Shown here: piece by piece, positions 35,031-48,040 of the stretch | Numbering within the stretch: position 1 is the stretch's first letter | How the letters are laid out: each line of letters starts with the position of its first letter | Source of the DNA: Luzula sylvatica | Taxonomy: Eukaryota; Streptophyta; Magnoliopsida; Poales; Juncaceae | NCBI GenBank assembly: GCA_946800325.1 | Contig: OX326958.1 | Location: 4,040,001 to 4,104,000 of the forward strand | Reading direction: 5' to 3' | Length of the DNA stretch: 64,000 nucleotides | Made by a program: the position numbers and the translations under genes | The notes under the pieces: generated by a model | Databases searched by the model: none | The model's input: only the letters and a program-made list of their open reading frames with translations | Told to the model about the DNA's origin: nothing

Positions 35031-36877
35031 TTTTTTTATTACAACGGTGATCATTTTATATGGAAGGAAAATTCTCCTAATTTACAAGAAAAAAATTAAT
35101 ATGTAATCGGTTAGTTTTCACAAAAAAAAAATCCTAATTTTTTGTTTTAATTATAATTTTTGGATTATAATAAATTATCCTAGTCATTTTTAGAAAAACT
35201 AAGTAAAATAATTGAATTTATTTTGCTTTATTTTCACTATAAAATTTCAAAGAATGTATTAACCTTAAAATTTTATATTGTAATAACCTAAAATCACATA
35301 AAAGAATGGATGACGTTATATTTTTCAAGAGTTTTTATATTCTACAATTAAACCAAAGATTGATTGTTCATTCAAACGAGCCCTTACACGAAGATATAAT
35401 ATAATTCATGTTTGGACGGTGGAAAAATGATTTTCATGATAATGCTAATAAGTGTAGGTACTATTTTTATGTTTAGACTTACATGAAAATCATAGATAAT
35501 ATTGAAAATACCTTTATTATATTGTTTATGATTTTAAATATTTCTTTTTTTTATTTGCAAACTAAATATAATTAGATAATTATAGTTGCAATTCAAATAA
35601 TTATTATGTTTATCTTTTAGGAAAAATAATATAATAATATAATTGTTAAATTATAAATTCATTAATTTCGAATAATTGAGGGGATGGCTTGATACCTTCC
35701 TTCCAAATATATTTTTCATATATTATTAAATTATAATTGTATTTGATTTAAATATTAGTTTATAAAATAAAGTGTGAATGATTGTAGGCAATAATATATA
35801 ATGATATTGAACTAGAACCGAAGAAGTTATAAAAAATATTAGATAATATCGATAAACTGATTGCGTAAGTCCAATGGTATAATGATCATTTCATGAATAA
35901 ATAGACATGCATTCCGATGAAGATAAAATTACAAACAAAAATTGGGAATATCGGATCATGCGAATTTGATTTACCTATTTTAAAGGTTGAAAATTTATTT
36001 TAAAACTCTTTTGTTATAATAAATATGTTATAAAACTGGAGATATTAATTATATGATACTATGTTTCTTGAATTCTTGATATTTGTGTGTTTTCCTCGTA
36101 CGTCTATCTTCGGTATTATGTACTTGATATTTTTGTGTTTTCAATTTTATCTTCTGTGTTTTATGCATGTCCTTAACTTCGATCTTGAATATCTCGTCTT
36201 TTATGTATATGTACTCTTCTTAATAAAAACTCAAGCAGCTCGTTAGTAATTTGGAATTAGTTTTGAGATCAAACAACCATCATCCAACACATTTAATCAC
36301 ATAAAAAAGTCCATAATTACTAACAGAAAAGTTAATAGTTAAGGGATCTAAGTAAACCAATTGTGTAGCTAGCAGATCGAATTTGGATTTTTCTTTTTAA
36401 CTAATTTTATTTTTGCTCAAGCAATCAATGTATTTATTTTATAATTGTAGGTCGGCTAAGCAGGAGAATCTTAAAGAGTTAAGAAAGTCGGTACAATTTG
36501 CCAGAATCTTAACTATTTTGATTTTTTTAAACATATCCAGTACTTTCGACCACATCTCCCTCCATTAGTTTTACCTGAACACGATGCAAGGTCAGTTAAT
36601 TTCTCTGCTTTATCCATTTGATATTTTGATTTTTTTAAACATTTGCACTCCTTTACAGATATCCATAATAACTAAAAATGAAAAAGAAAAAATTCGAAGC
36701 GGAAATAAACGGAGCAAATGGGCCAACATCATTTAAATTTTAACTATTTTTGAGTAATTGTTTTTGGGCCAATTGGTCCACACTCGAGATCTATTGCGTG
36801 TTTTAATTTCTAAGCAAACGAGTTAATAGTAATTATTTTGTTGCTCCTGAAATCAGATTTGAAGCGGTACGCATTAC
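35031..36877. other. AT-rich intergenic DNA
   Basis: No confident gene. Short exon-like open stretches bounded by AG and GT occur at 36451-36490 (SAKQENLKELRKS) and about 36538-36591, but they match nothing I recognise. Confidence 0.35.
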
Positions 36878-37159
36878 CTTTCTTGATTGTGTCATGTTTA
36901 ATGCCTCGATTAACAGTATTTGCAGTTGAACCAACTCATCAACATTGAGTTCTATATTTTTATTCGTGACGGACCTGCATACATGTAAAAACAAATTCAT
37001 TCTGTTTAGTTTGAAATCCATGATACTCAAATATTACAAGAATGTTGGGGAAATAGTATAAATTATTAAATTATTAAATTGTATGTACCAACGTGCAATT
37101 TCCTCAAGCTTTTCTTTGATATCTGAATTATCTGAAGAAACATCAATGACAATGTTATT
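36878..37159 (-). pseudogene. Two-exon remnant of a second FLC/OsMADS51-like MADS gene
   Basis: Exon 37159-37089 reads NNIVIDVSSDNSDIKEKLEEIAR and exon 36974-36878 reads into NVDELVQLQILLIEALNMTQ and SRK. They align with exons 3 and 4 of the MADS gene at 2.6-8.8 kb. The second exon is exactly 97 bp in both and the intron phase is the same. No MADS-domain exon or final exon was found nearby on this strand, and a MITE-like sequence begins about 100 bp to the right. Therefore a truncated copy. Confidence 0.75.
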
Positions 37160-37264
37160 CTGCAATGAAATGGAAAATCGTCAAAACTATATATTTATTA
37201 CATGCATAAATACACATCTTCGATATTGACTGTTTAAGGGGTTAATATACATCTTTATCAATTC

Positions 37265-37600
37265 AAATCATAATACTGTAAATTTTTAATGGAAGTAAAA
37301 ACCCCTGACTTTTTGAATATTATGAAAACCCTTCTATTATTTCATATTCCCTCAAAACCCCCATTCTATATTTCTTCCTTCAAACATTCCCTAACTTTTC
37401 TGAACATTAATAAAAAACCTTTGACCTTTTGTTATGTTTTCAAAATGACCATTTTATCCCCCATTATTTCAATATGTAGCATATTTTTTTAAAATTACCA
37501 TTTTAGGATTCCTTTCAAGAAATCCAGAAGGATATGGAGTTTTTCATAATATTCAGAATCGTAAGGGGACTTATGAAATTTCTCCCAAAAGTATATATGT
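37265..37600. mobile_element. MITE-like inverted repeat
   Basis: Left arm contains cccctgactttttgaatatt and atgaaaaccc; right arm contains gagtttttcataatattcag and aagggg. The pair is imperfect and no target duplication was fixed. Confidence 0.5.
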
Positions 37601-37939
37601 AGGCAGAATTCCATCTGTACCCCTACAAAATCTCAAATTATTAAATGATGAGAAAATGAAATTTATTTTAAACAACAATAATTATGTAACTTTTTACGAA
37701 AATATTTTTTAAAAACTAATATATATTTCTAGAAATACAATCATATAATTTCAACAATTATTAAATGTTTTTTTGGTATTTAACTATTTATATATAGTAT
37801 CTATATATTATTTTTAAAATCATCATTTTAATTTGTAATTTGGCTTTTGAATAAATGGCATAAATAATTTAAATAACAATTAATATATAATGTTTACAAA
37901 ACTATTTTTGTACAAATGTAATGAAAAATAAAAATGGTG

Positions 37940-37941
<2 letters not shown>

Positions 37942-37974
<33 letters not shown>
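37942..37974 (+). repeat. (TA)n microsatellite
   Basis: About 16 uninterrupted TA units. Confidence 0.9.
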
Positions 37975-37976
<2 letters not shown>

Positions 37977-38263
37977 ATTAGTTACTGTAGTTTTATATTT
38001 TATATAATATCGTTAATATCTGTACATTATTTTTAAAATTGAGGGGGTTTTAAAATTAAAATCATAACGACAAAATGATCATCTTTATATAATATCGTTA
38101 ATATCTGTACATTATTTTATGAGCATTTTTTCTATCAATTCATTTCATATGCGTTGACGAATGAATGATAGATTTTTACATTGCAAGCAAAAATATTAAA
38201 TATTAAATATTAAACTAAAAACCCATCATTTGAAATGTAGAGGTACATTTTGCAATATTTAAA

Positions 38264-39244
38264 GGGAAATTTACAAATAACCCCCTATCTTTTCTTGAAT
38301 TTACAAAAAACCCTAATTTTTGAGAACCTCCAAAAAAAATCCTACATACAAAGTTTTCTTTTCAATTACCCCCCTAAAAGGGTATTTCATGGTATTGCAA
38401 TTTTTTTGGACCAAAAAATCCCTCTATTTTTCATCTTTAAATTTAATAAACATATTTTTGTATTATTATATTAATTTAAAATCACTATAAATATTTGTTA
38501 ACATATACTAATTTTAAAAAACTATATGGCATATACATCATTTTAATTTTTTATTAATTATATGTTTTATCATAGAAAACTAAAATTAAATAAAAATATG
38601 ATATAAAAAATATTCCTGAAAAATATCTTGACAAATTAATATTATTCTAGTGTTTAATTTTAATATTAAATAGTTATTAATAAAAATAGTTATTAAATAG
38701 TATTTCTGACCAAATTAGCAATGCATAAGTGAACCTCAAAACTAGCATTAAAATAATATTGTCGTTAGTTCTAATTTCAACAACTAATTTTATTTCAGCA
38801 GTTAGTTTTGTAGTAATTATTTTTATTAACTATTAGCAAATTAGCTGATGAAATTAATATTTGTTAATAAAAATAATTACTAAAAACTAGTTACTAAAAT
38901 AAAAATAGTTACTACAAAACGAGCTGCGAAAATTAAAATAGTTGTTGAAATTAAAATTAGCGGCCATATTATTTTAATCCTAGTTTTAATTAAAATTAGC
39001 TGCGGAAAAATTCATTCGTTCGTTATTAAAATTAATATAATAATACAAAAATATGTTTATTAAATTTAAAGATGAAAAATAGAAGGGTATTTTGGTCCAA
39101 TAAAATTGCAATACCATGAAATATCCCTTTAGGGGGGTAATTGAAAAGAAAACTTTGTATGTAGGAGTTTTTTTGGAGTTTCTCAAAAGTTAGGTTTTTT
39201 TTTGTAAATTCAAGAAAAGATAGGGGGTTATTTGTTAATTTCCC
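38264..39244. mobile_element. Foldback/MULE-like element with long TIRs, 981 bp
   Basis: Left end GGGAAATTTACAAATAACCC and right end GGGTTATTTGTTAATTTCCC begin inverted arms of more than 200 bp. Flanks atatttaaa and tattttaaa resemble a decayed 9-bp duplication. No transposase. Partial copies lie at 25570-26010 and 33370-34100. Confidence 0.8.
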
Positions 39245-39646
39245 TATTTTAAATATATAAACTAATAATATATCCACTATGTGTTTTATAAAAAAAATTA
39301 TACAATATATCAAATAAAAAAACTAATCAACATCCACGACATAATTCATAAAAAAAGTTATATAATAAATTTTTGTTTCAATGAACGCAATTAATAACCA
39401 TGACTTAATTTTTTGTGAAATGTGAGGCATGAACCTTCTAAATATTGTGAAACTCATAAATTCTAATAATTTAACAAAAAGAAAAGTGTCTTATCACGTA
39501 ACCAACTTGTTCTTTTTTTCGCAGACATAACAAGATAACAAAATGACATTTCTCGAAAAAAATTGAGGCATGACTTGTTATTTGTTTCAATGATCTTTTT
39601 TTCCGGACTTTCATGTATACCTTTACATATCGCGCGTATTTACCCC

Positions 39647-40616
39647 TCCCATTAATTTTTGAATAGAAGAGATATGGTGAGGCCACATCATCGATCACTG
39701 TTCACCCGGTACTGTTCAACACTGTTCACTTGGTACTGTTCAACTCGGCACTGTTACTGTTCACCTGGTACTGTTCACCGTGTTTTTTTTTTTTTTGAAA
39801 TTTTATTTTATTTGACATGTGTGTTGTGTTATAAATAAAATATTTGAATTTTTCATCGTATTAATAAATATAATTGACATATATGTTGTGTTATAAATAA
39901 AATATTTGAATTTTTCATCGTATTAATAAATATAATTGACATATGTCTTGTGTTCTAAATAAAATATTTGAATTTTTCATCGTATTAATAAATATAATTG
40001 ACATATGTCTTGTGTTCTAAATAAAATATTTGAATTTTTCATCGTATTAATAAATATAATTTGTATACTAAAATTTTACTGTTAACAAAATACTATTCAC
40101 ACAAATACTTTTTGTTAGCCTGAGTTGGTATTATTTTTTTTTTTGCTTATTATAACAGTTTTGATTGGTACCAAGCTGCGTTTTTTGTGCTTATTATAAT
40201 ATTTTTTATTGGTACCAAGCTGCGTCTTTTATGTTTTTTTTTTTTTTGTCCTTTTCAAAATTTTATTTTATTTGACATGTTTTGTATTATAAATAAAACA
40301 TTTCAATTTTTCTTTTGAAACATATGATATATTTTGAGGAGGAAAAAAATTTGTATTTATTGCATAATACTTGTGAGACTAATTAATATCAGATTTTTTT
40401 TTTAAATTAACATTTATGAATATTACTTTTCTTTTGCACTTGTAACGTTTTAGATAAAATTATTATTTTATGATCATAAGAGATTTTGAAAAATCGCAGC
40501 GAAGCGCGAGAAATATTTTCCTCAGCGAAATAATATATCAAATAATTACTTTTGCTTATTATATTATTTCTTATCAAATAATATATCCCGCAGCGAAGCG
40601 CGGGATATTTTCCTAG
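39647..40616 (+). mobile_element. Non-autonomous Helitron, copy A
   Basis: Begins TCCCATTAA and ends with the hairpin CCCGCAGCGAAGCGCGGG, then ATATTTTC and CTAG|T at 40616. Inside are short TACTGTTCACC-type repeats (39695-39780) and about four tandem copies of a ~62-bp unit with tttgaatttttcatcgtatt (39815-40060). No ORF. Confidence 0.8.
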
Positions 40617-40624
40617 TCTCTCTA

Positions 40625-41030
40625 AAAAATCATAATTTTTTACGTATACCTTTTAATAATGTAAAATTTTACGAATATCCCATAAACCCTTCAAATATCA
40701 CAAATATTCCTTAAAGTTAAAACCTTTCAAATATCATAATTACTCTTTTAAACCCTTAAAATATCACATTAACCCGTATTATCTCATTAAAATCTATCAA
40801 CGTTCCTTTTTGTTATTAATATGTCAATGATCTGATTTGTAAAATTATTTTTCTATGATAATGAATAATTTTTACTCTTAACTAATATGTAAAACCCTAA
40901 CAAATTAAATATTGTCAAATATATTTTATGATTTGTTCCAAAAAATCATGATATTTGAAGGGATTTATAGGAGTTTTTATGAAATTTCATGTTTTTGAGG
41001 AGTATACGTGAAATTATGATATTTTGCAAG
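40625..41030. mobile_element. MITE-like inverted repeat
   Basis: Left arm aatcataattttttacgtat, right arm atacgtgaaattatgatatt, with further inverted cccttcaaatatca-type words inside. It lies between two Helitron copies. Confidence 0.55.
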
Positions 41031-41220
41031 GGCACACATGGAATTTTGCCTTGCATAATATCATAATATACGTGAACTCCTCGAAAAAAATAAAATTTTA
41101 CAATTATTCTTTCAAAATCATTGAAATATCCTGATATTCTTGTATTGATTTTTTTGTTAAAAATATATTAACTCTTTTGTTTAAATTGTTTTCCCATTTT
41201 ACCTCTTAGTAAATCTCCCC

Positions 41221-42052
41221 TCCCATTAAATTTTGGATACAAAGGATATGGTGAGGCCACATCATCAGTTACTGTTCAATTTTGGATACAAAGGATATGG
41301 TGAGGCCACATCATCAGTTACTGTTCACCCATACTGTTCGGGACTGTTCACCCGGGTTACTGTTCATCGTTTTTTTTTTTTTTTGGAATTTTATTTTATT
41401 CCACATATGTCTTGTGTTTTAAATAAAATATTTGAATTTTTCATCGTATGAATAAATATAATTGACATATGTCTTGTGTTCTAAATAAAATATTTGAATT
41501 TTTCATCGTATGAATAAATATAATTGACATATGTCTTGTGTTCTAAATAAAATATTTGAATTTTTCATCGTATTAATAAATATAATTTGTATACTATAAT
41601 TTTACTGTTAATAAAATACTATTCACACAAATACTTTTTGTTAGCCTGAGGTGGTATTTTTTTTTTTTTTTATGCTTATTATAACATTTATGAAGATTAC
41701 TTTTGTTTTTAAATTAACATTTATGCTTATTTTTTTAGGAAGAAAAAAGTTTGCATTTATTGCATAATACTTGTGAAACTATTTAATATCAGCCTTTTTT
41801 TTTAAATTAACATTTATGAAGATTACTTTTGTTTTGCACTTGTAACGTTTTAGATAAAATTATTATTTTATGATCATAAATTTTTTTGAAAAATCGCAGC
41901 GAAGCGCAAGAAATATTTCTATTTTCTTATCAAATAATGTATCCCGCAGCGAAATAATATATCAAATAATATATAAAATTATTACTTTTGCTTATTATAT
42001 TATTTCTTATCGAATAATATATCCCGCAGCGAAACGCGGGCTATTTTCCTAG
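41221..42052 (+). mobile_element. Non-autonomous Helitron, copy B
   Basis: Same 5' TCCCATTAA and same 3' terminus as copy A (CCCGCAGCGAAACGCGGG, then CTATTTTC and CTAG|T at 42052). It has three copies of the ~62-bp unit and an extra tandem duplication of a block with gatatggtgaggccacatca (41233-41322). Confidence 0.8.
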
Positions 42053-42183
42053 TATATATAATAGAGAAATAGTCTCTCTGTTAGGCTTTTGATTTTATAT
42101 GATTTTCCTGACGAGGAGACTCATAGATTTTGAAATAAATGAAGGGGTACAAGAAAATATTATATTATTTATAATATTAAAAA

Positions 42184-42720
42184 TAGACCATTTCCCGCTC
42201 AAAAAAACAAATATTCACATTTTATAATATTAAAAATAAATAAAAAATCATAATTTCCACAAGTGTACTTTTTGAGCGGGAAATGTTCAATTTGGGCAAA
42301 AAATGTGAATATTTGTTCTCTCGCTTATTTTTTTCGCGACAAATCGTATAATTCGATATTATATAATATTATTTTATTATTATCATTATATGTTATTTAT
42401 ATTTCTATTGTATGAATGAAATCAATATTTTATTATATTATTTTATTAACATTAAAGTATTATTTGTGATATATGAATTAAAAAGAAATAAAAAAATCAT
42501 AATTTCCAAGAGTGTACTTTTTGAGCGGGAAATGGTCCATTGGGCAAAAAATGTGAATATTTGTTCTCTCGCGACAAATCGTATAATTCGATATTATATA
42601 ATATTATTTTATTATTATTATATGTTATTTATATTTCTATTGTATTAATCAAATTAATATTTTATTATATTATTTTATTAATATTAAAGTATTATTTGTG
42701 ATATATGAATTAAAAATAAA
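42184..42720 (+). repeat. Tandem duplication of a ~245-bp unit
   Basis: Two copies begin near 42249 and 42496, each with gtgtactttttgagcgggaa, tgtgaatatttgttctctcg and cgtataattcgatattatat. An inverted fragment (catttcccgctc) precedes them at about 42188. Confidence 0.75.
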
Positions 42721-43057
42721 TAAAAATTGACTATTTTCGGTTTAGTTTTATGAAAATGAAATATTTTTTTAATATATTGTATTATTTATATTTGTATTGT
42801 ATTCATAAAATGAACATTACATAAAATTATATTATTAATATTGAAGTATTATTTGTGATGTATAATTTTAAAAAGTAAACATAAATTTCATGATAGTATT
42901 ATTATTATTATTATTATTACTAAACAATAACAAACATATTATATCATTTAATTAATAATAATAATAATATACTAATATTAAATAAATATAAGTAATATTT
43001 ATATATTGGATTAAGTGGGAAAAAAAACCCGGCGGGATTTTAAAACCCGGACCAAAA
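42721..43057. other. AT-rich DNA left of solo LTR copy 2
   Basis: Low-complexity ATT-rich sequence (42898-42975), then a CGGGATTTTAAAACCCGG word just before the LTR insertion point. Confidence 0.4.
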
Positions 43058-44058
43058 TGAAGGAAATACAGTTTCAGGATCAACCGTAAAAGTGTACACA
43101 AGGATAAACGAATGTAATCGTACATTCGTGGCCATAACTGTCAGTGGGAAAATCCGATTTGAATGGTTCAAATTGGGTTATATAGATAATTAGATTATCT
43201 ATAACCTTCATGTAGAAATATATTTCATATGAACGTAGTATTAGTGTCGTTTATGTGAAATACCGAAAGGGTGCAACAGTATGACATACAGTTAGTAAAA
43301 CAGTCATAACGTTTGCATACGAACTCCAATTGGGCTGGGCCAAATTGGGTTGTGTAAATAATTAGATTATCTACAACTTTCATGTTGGGTGATTTTCTGT
43401 CTGAGAAATTTATCAATTTCGAAATGACAGAATACTGACCAGGTTCATGCAGTTTTCTGTGTGAGAGGGTGTATATTGGATATACATGCCTTTTGGCTAA
43501 TCCTGATCCTATTAGGTATAAATAGGATACTTTCTCTCTCATCCAGATTAGTTGAATCATTCTAAGCAAGTGATTATTCTGCCCAATATACACAAGAAAA
43601 AGAGCAAATTCAGATTTGATCTTTAGTGAGTGAAAGGGTGCGAAGAGAGAGAAATCGAGAAAGGAGATTCTCGAGTAATAGAGAATCGATTAGATCGAGC
43701 AAGTTCGCCGGTGCATCGTCTAGGCAGGTGCATCCGCGACCGACGTCTTGCGACTCACGGTGGATACAAGTAGAGGAGCGACAATTGTGGCTCTTGGATT
43801 GTGATCGACTCAAGGAGTGAGAAGACGGTCAACGAACGGTGAAAGACGCGTGGTATGGGACGCGCGGATTGTCACCAACGTGACAGGAGATAGAAGGCGG
43901 CGATCAACCCTTCGTGCGTGATCAATTTCACGCTGGTATAGATCTATCCTTCTATTCGCATCGTACCCTCGAAGTCATGGCGTGATCTCGGGAATCGGAG
44001 AATCGGACCGGGCCTTCATTCCGCTGCGCTGGCCCGGGGTCGAGGATATTCTCCTACA
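43058..44058 (+). mobile_element. Solo LTR, family A copy 2
   Basis: Begins TGAAGGAAATACAG and ends CTCCTACA, flanked by a perfect 5-bp target duplication CAAAA (43053-43057, 44059-44063). It carries a TATA-like box (ggtataaataggat, about 43514-43527) and shares ATCAATTTCACGC and CCTTCATTCCGCTGCGC with the LTR at 10537-11402. No internal retroelement genes are present, so it is a recombination remnant. Confidence 0.85.
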
Positions 44059-44104
44059 CAAAAAACCGCTCAAAATTTGAACATCAGTAACTCATCATTG
44101 TTTT

Positions 44105-44660
44105 TGTCTTTTAATGGGCGGGTTTTTAAAACCCGGTTGCTTATTTTGGCTTTTTCTTCACCGGGTTTTTAAATTCCGTTCGTTACAGTTAATTAAGTTT
44201 AATCGTAATAATTAGTTTTAATTAAGTGTTAAACTGGCGGGTTTTTTAAATCTGGTAGTTAGTGTTAATTTTTTTTACGGGCTTTTAGAACCCGGTAGTT
44301 AGTGCTAAATAAACGGCCGGTATTTTAGAACCCGGTATTTAGTGCTAAATAAACCGGCGGGATTTTAAAACCCGGTGGTATTAGTTTAATCGTAATAATT
44401 AGTTTTAATTAAGTGTTAAACCGACGGGTTTTTTAAATCCGGTAGTTAGTGTTAATTTTTTTTACGGGCTTTTAAAATTCGGTAGTTAGTGCTAAATAAA
44501 CGGTCGGTATTTTATAACCCGGTATTTATTGCTAAATAAATCGACGGAATTTTAAAATCCGGTGGTATGAGTTTAATACTGCAAAAACTGACACAACACG
44601 TTTTGGAAAGTGATTAGTGCACCGGGAATTTAAAGCCTGGTACCGACGGGATTTTAAAAC
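44105..44660 (+). repeat. Palindromic GGGTTTTAAAACCC-type array
   Basis: About ten quasi-palindromic words such as CGGCGGGATTTTAAAACCCG recur every 40-60 bp. A longer unit with tttaatcgtaataattagtt repeats at about 44199 and 44388 (189-bp period). One word also lies immediately left of the solo LTR (43030-43050), so the LTR inserted into this array. Confidence 0.85.
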
Positions 44661-46426
44661 CCGTTTCGAATTATATTTTCAAAAAGAAGATTGTTTTTTG
44701 AATTTTATTCTCATAAAGGATCACTTTAATACCCGTTAAAATAGCTGTTTGAACTTAAAATTAAATGACTAACATGTAGAAATAATATTTAAGTACGCTT
44801 GACTAACAGATGTTGTCAGATGACTTTTGGGAGGTGCATTGGTGATATTTTGATGAATTTGCAAGGGTATCGATGGCATTTTCTTGATTTTACAGTCGTA
44901 AGCGTAATTTTTCACGTTTCTTATGGGTTCTCTTGAAATTATTATGTTTTGTAAGGTACGCATGAAAATGTGCTCTATTTTTTTACAAACCACCAATATA
45001 TTTTGAAAATCCGTTCTTTTTTTAAACAATATGCACTACATTCAATTTTTTACAAACTTCATTTTGTGATAAAAAAGAATAGCTATACGGATGAATGAAT
45101 CAGAATCACTAATCACGAATCACTAGGGGTGTACGTAGGCCGAATTGGACGGATTTTTATCTAAAATGTAGCCCAACCCAACTAGAACGGGCTTTCATTT
45201 TTCCAACCCAACCCAACTCATGATACCTATGAAATTTTTCAAACTCATCTTGACCGGGTTGGGCGGGTTAACCGGGCTTATTTTTCGTAAATACATACTA
45301 TAGAGATATATGTTCATATGCTCACAAAAGAATATGCAACAAAAATTATATTTTTAATTAGATCAACGAAAAATATTTTACAAACACGCAAACCAAAATT
45401 AAACATGCATAATCAACATCGCATTACGTTTATGCCATTTTTCCGACAATAACTATAAAACACATATTATATTAAAAAAATTCAAAGTTCAAACTAATTA
45501 TATATTTGACGACAAAACGGATATAATGATATCATAAAAAAATAAAAAACCTTTCTAATAAAGAAAACATAAAATAATGATCAAAGACAAAGTTTACTCT
45601 TAAACAAAATAAAAATAACCAAAGAGGATACTCATTTTTTGTTAGAAAACAAAACATGTCATATATAATTTAAGTTAAGAAATTTTGTATTTTAGTTCGA
45701 GAAATTTGAATTACTTGATAAATATAATATTCATCTAAGATAAAAAAAAAAATAAGATACGATATAATATTGAAAATAATTAATAATAAATAAATTGTAA
45801 CAATATTTTAAAATTCAAGTGATAATGTATGAAGTGTACTTCTAAAAAGTGAAATTTCACGAATACTCGTACAATCCACTTAAAAATATCACTATTATCC
45901 TTATAAAATGATTACAAATATCTTGAATATCCCTATATAAATATATAATATAACTCATTAAAATAGTATCGATTCTCTTCTCATTGAAATTTTTAATTTG
46001 TCAGTTATGTAATATAAAATTATATTTCTATGTTTGACCATTCATATCAAATTACAAAATACTTTTTTACCATTAATTAATATTTAAAATAAAATAAATA
46101 AAGTATTCTCGAATATTACTCTTCATTTTATTGCAAAAAATGTTATTGAGATCGATGCTATTCTCAAAATCCTTGAAAACATTTTAAATAACAACTATAT
46201 TTATATCGTTATGAAATAAAGAAATATCTAAACAAAAAAAAATCAACATGTTTTTGATGAAAATTAGAATTAAAGGGTATTCATGATATTTTAAGATTTT
46301 TTTTAGAAAATTCTCGTGATATCTCACATTTTTAGGGATACACGTGAATTTTTTACTTTTGTACGTACACAAAGGAATTTCCTTTTTAATTTTTTTTTTG
46401 TTAACAATAGTTTAGATTTTTTTTTC
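44661..46426. other. AT-rich transposon-derived DNA; one hAT-like end
   Basis: At 45124 TAGGGGTGTACGTAGGCCG followed by cccaacccaac and gggttgggcgggtt resembles the left end of a hAT element, but no right end was found. The stretches 45840-45920 and 46290-46380 are weakly inverted relative to each other. No gene. Confidence 0.4.
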
Positions 46427-47127
46427 GGGAATTTACATATTTATCCTTCCTTAAACTTTAAATTACATATTTACCCTTTCTTAAACTTAAAATTACATAT
46501 TTACCCTTTCATAAATCTAAAATATCATATTTATCCAAAAATTCAAAACCATCCAATTTCTCCGTTAAATTAACGGTCAACTATTTTACCGTTTACATAT
46601 TTACCCTTCTAAAAATCCAAAATACCATATTTACTTTTTTAAAAATAAAAATATCATATTTGACCAAAGAATATAACAATGTAATAACAATATAAACACA
46701 AAAAATACGTGAAAAAATTCCAAAAAATAATCATTCTATCAATCTCAAATGACAAAAAAAAAATGTAAAAATGCTTCATTGCAAAAATATAACCATAACT
46801 AAAAATATTAAATTGTAGGACATGATTTCTTCTTGTCGAGTGAGTAAGGATACGTATGTTATTTTTATTATTGAGAGGATAAATATGATATTTTTATTTT
46901 AAAGAGGTAAATATGATATTTTGGAATTTTAGAAGGGTAAATATGCAAAAGGTAAAATAGTAATTTCAAATGTTGATCGTTAACTTTAACGGAAAAATTA
47001 GATGGTTTTTAATTTTTGGACAAATATGATATTTTAGATTTATGAAAGGGTAAATATGATATTTTAATTTTAAGAAGGATAAGTATGTAATTTTAAGTTT
47101 AGCAAAGGATAAATATGTAAATCTCCC
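46427..47127. mobile_element. Foldback element with repeated arms
   Basis: Left end GGGAATTTACATATTTATCC and right end GGATAAATATGTAAATCTCCC are inverted. Each arm consists of short repeats of tacatatttaccctt or its complement. No ORF or clear target duplication. Confidence 0.7.
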
Positions 47128-48040
47128 ATTTTTTTTAACGACAACTCTATATATAATTAAGTATAAACGTCATTATTAACAAAGGGTAAATATGATATTT
47201 TAGAAGATTCTTTTACCGATTTAGTCCCGAAGGCTGAGGTGGCAACGGGTCCATCTAATTATACCTCCACGTAATAGTACCAAGTCTTGAGAAAAAGACT
47301 TCACCTCCTCCCCATATCCATCGTTCTGTACTAGATTCACCATTTATTTGTGGTTTGCTCTTCCTCTTCTAGCTGTCGCACAAGAATGATGAATCTTCGC
47401 TGGGTTTGTGTTGTCCTTTTCTCCGCCGATTTCTATTTGTATGTGATTCGTCAGATTTCCAGACTCTTTCTCCCCAAAAATTTTCTTTGTCGAATTTCCC
47501 TGTTCCACGAAATCTCATCCTGGCCAAAATCAGATTCTTTTTAACTTCAAGTGCTTGCCGATCTCTCTCCTAGATTTTTCGTGTTAAGGTAATTTTATAT
47601 TTAATTGCAGATTATATCTATAATTTCTATTTTCTCTCCTGATTTGTGATGATTGGGACTAAGTTGAATGACATATGGCTCGTTGGTTGTGGTTGAAGCG
47701 ACTCGTATTCTATTCTTTTGTGCCTTAATCAAAACTATTTGAGACTAAATGATCTCAAGTAGCTTCATGCCGTGCTTATTATCATTGAATTTTGGATTTA
47801 TTGCCATCTAATTAAACAATCATGATATAATTCTCATTCATTACAGACCCATCCTAGTTGCAGCTTCAATTTCATGATTTTTTTTAATTTCGAGAATTAT
47901 GTTCAATTAGATGTCTTTTCAATTTCATTTAGTTACAGTTTCATCATCTTTTGAATTCTGAGAATTTTGGATTTATTATCATCTTGAACAAGAGTTGCGC
48001 GAGTCTTTGATCGGTCCACACTCTAGAACCGACATTCACG

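Noticed and set aside
36451..36591. Plus-strand exons SAKQENLKELRKS and YFRPHLPPLVLPEHDAR
   Set aside because: Short stretches bounded by AG/GT by chance are common in AT-rich DNA; no family match and no start or continuation.
36833..37030. Continuous 65-codon minus-strand ORF at the MADS remnant
   Set aside because: It reads through intron sequence on both sides; only the 97-bp exon 36974-36878 inside it is homologous to the MADS gene.
45124..45300. Complete hAT element
   Set aside because: Only the left terminal word is visible; no inverted right end or target duplication was found.
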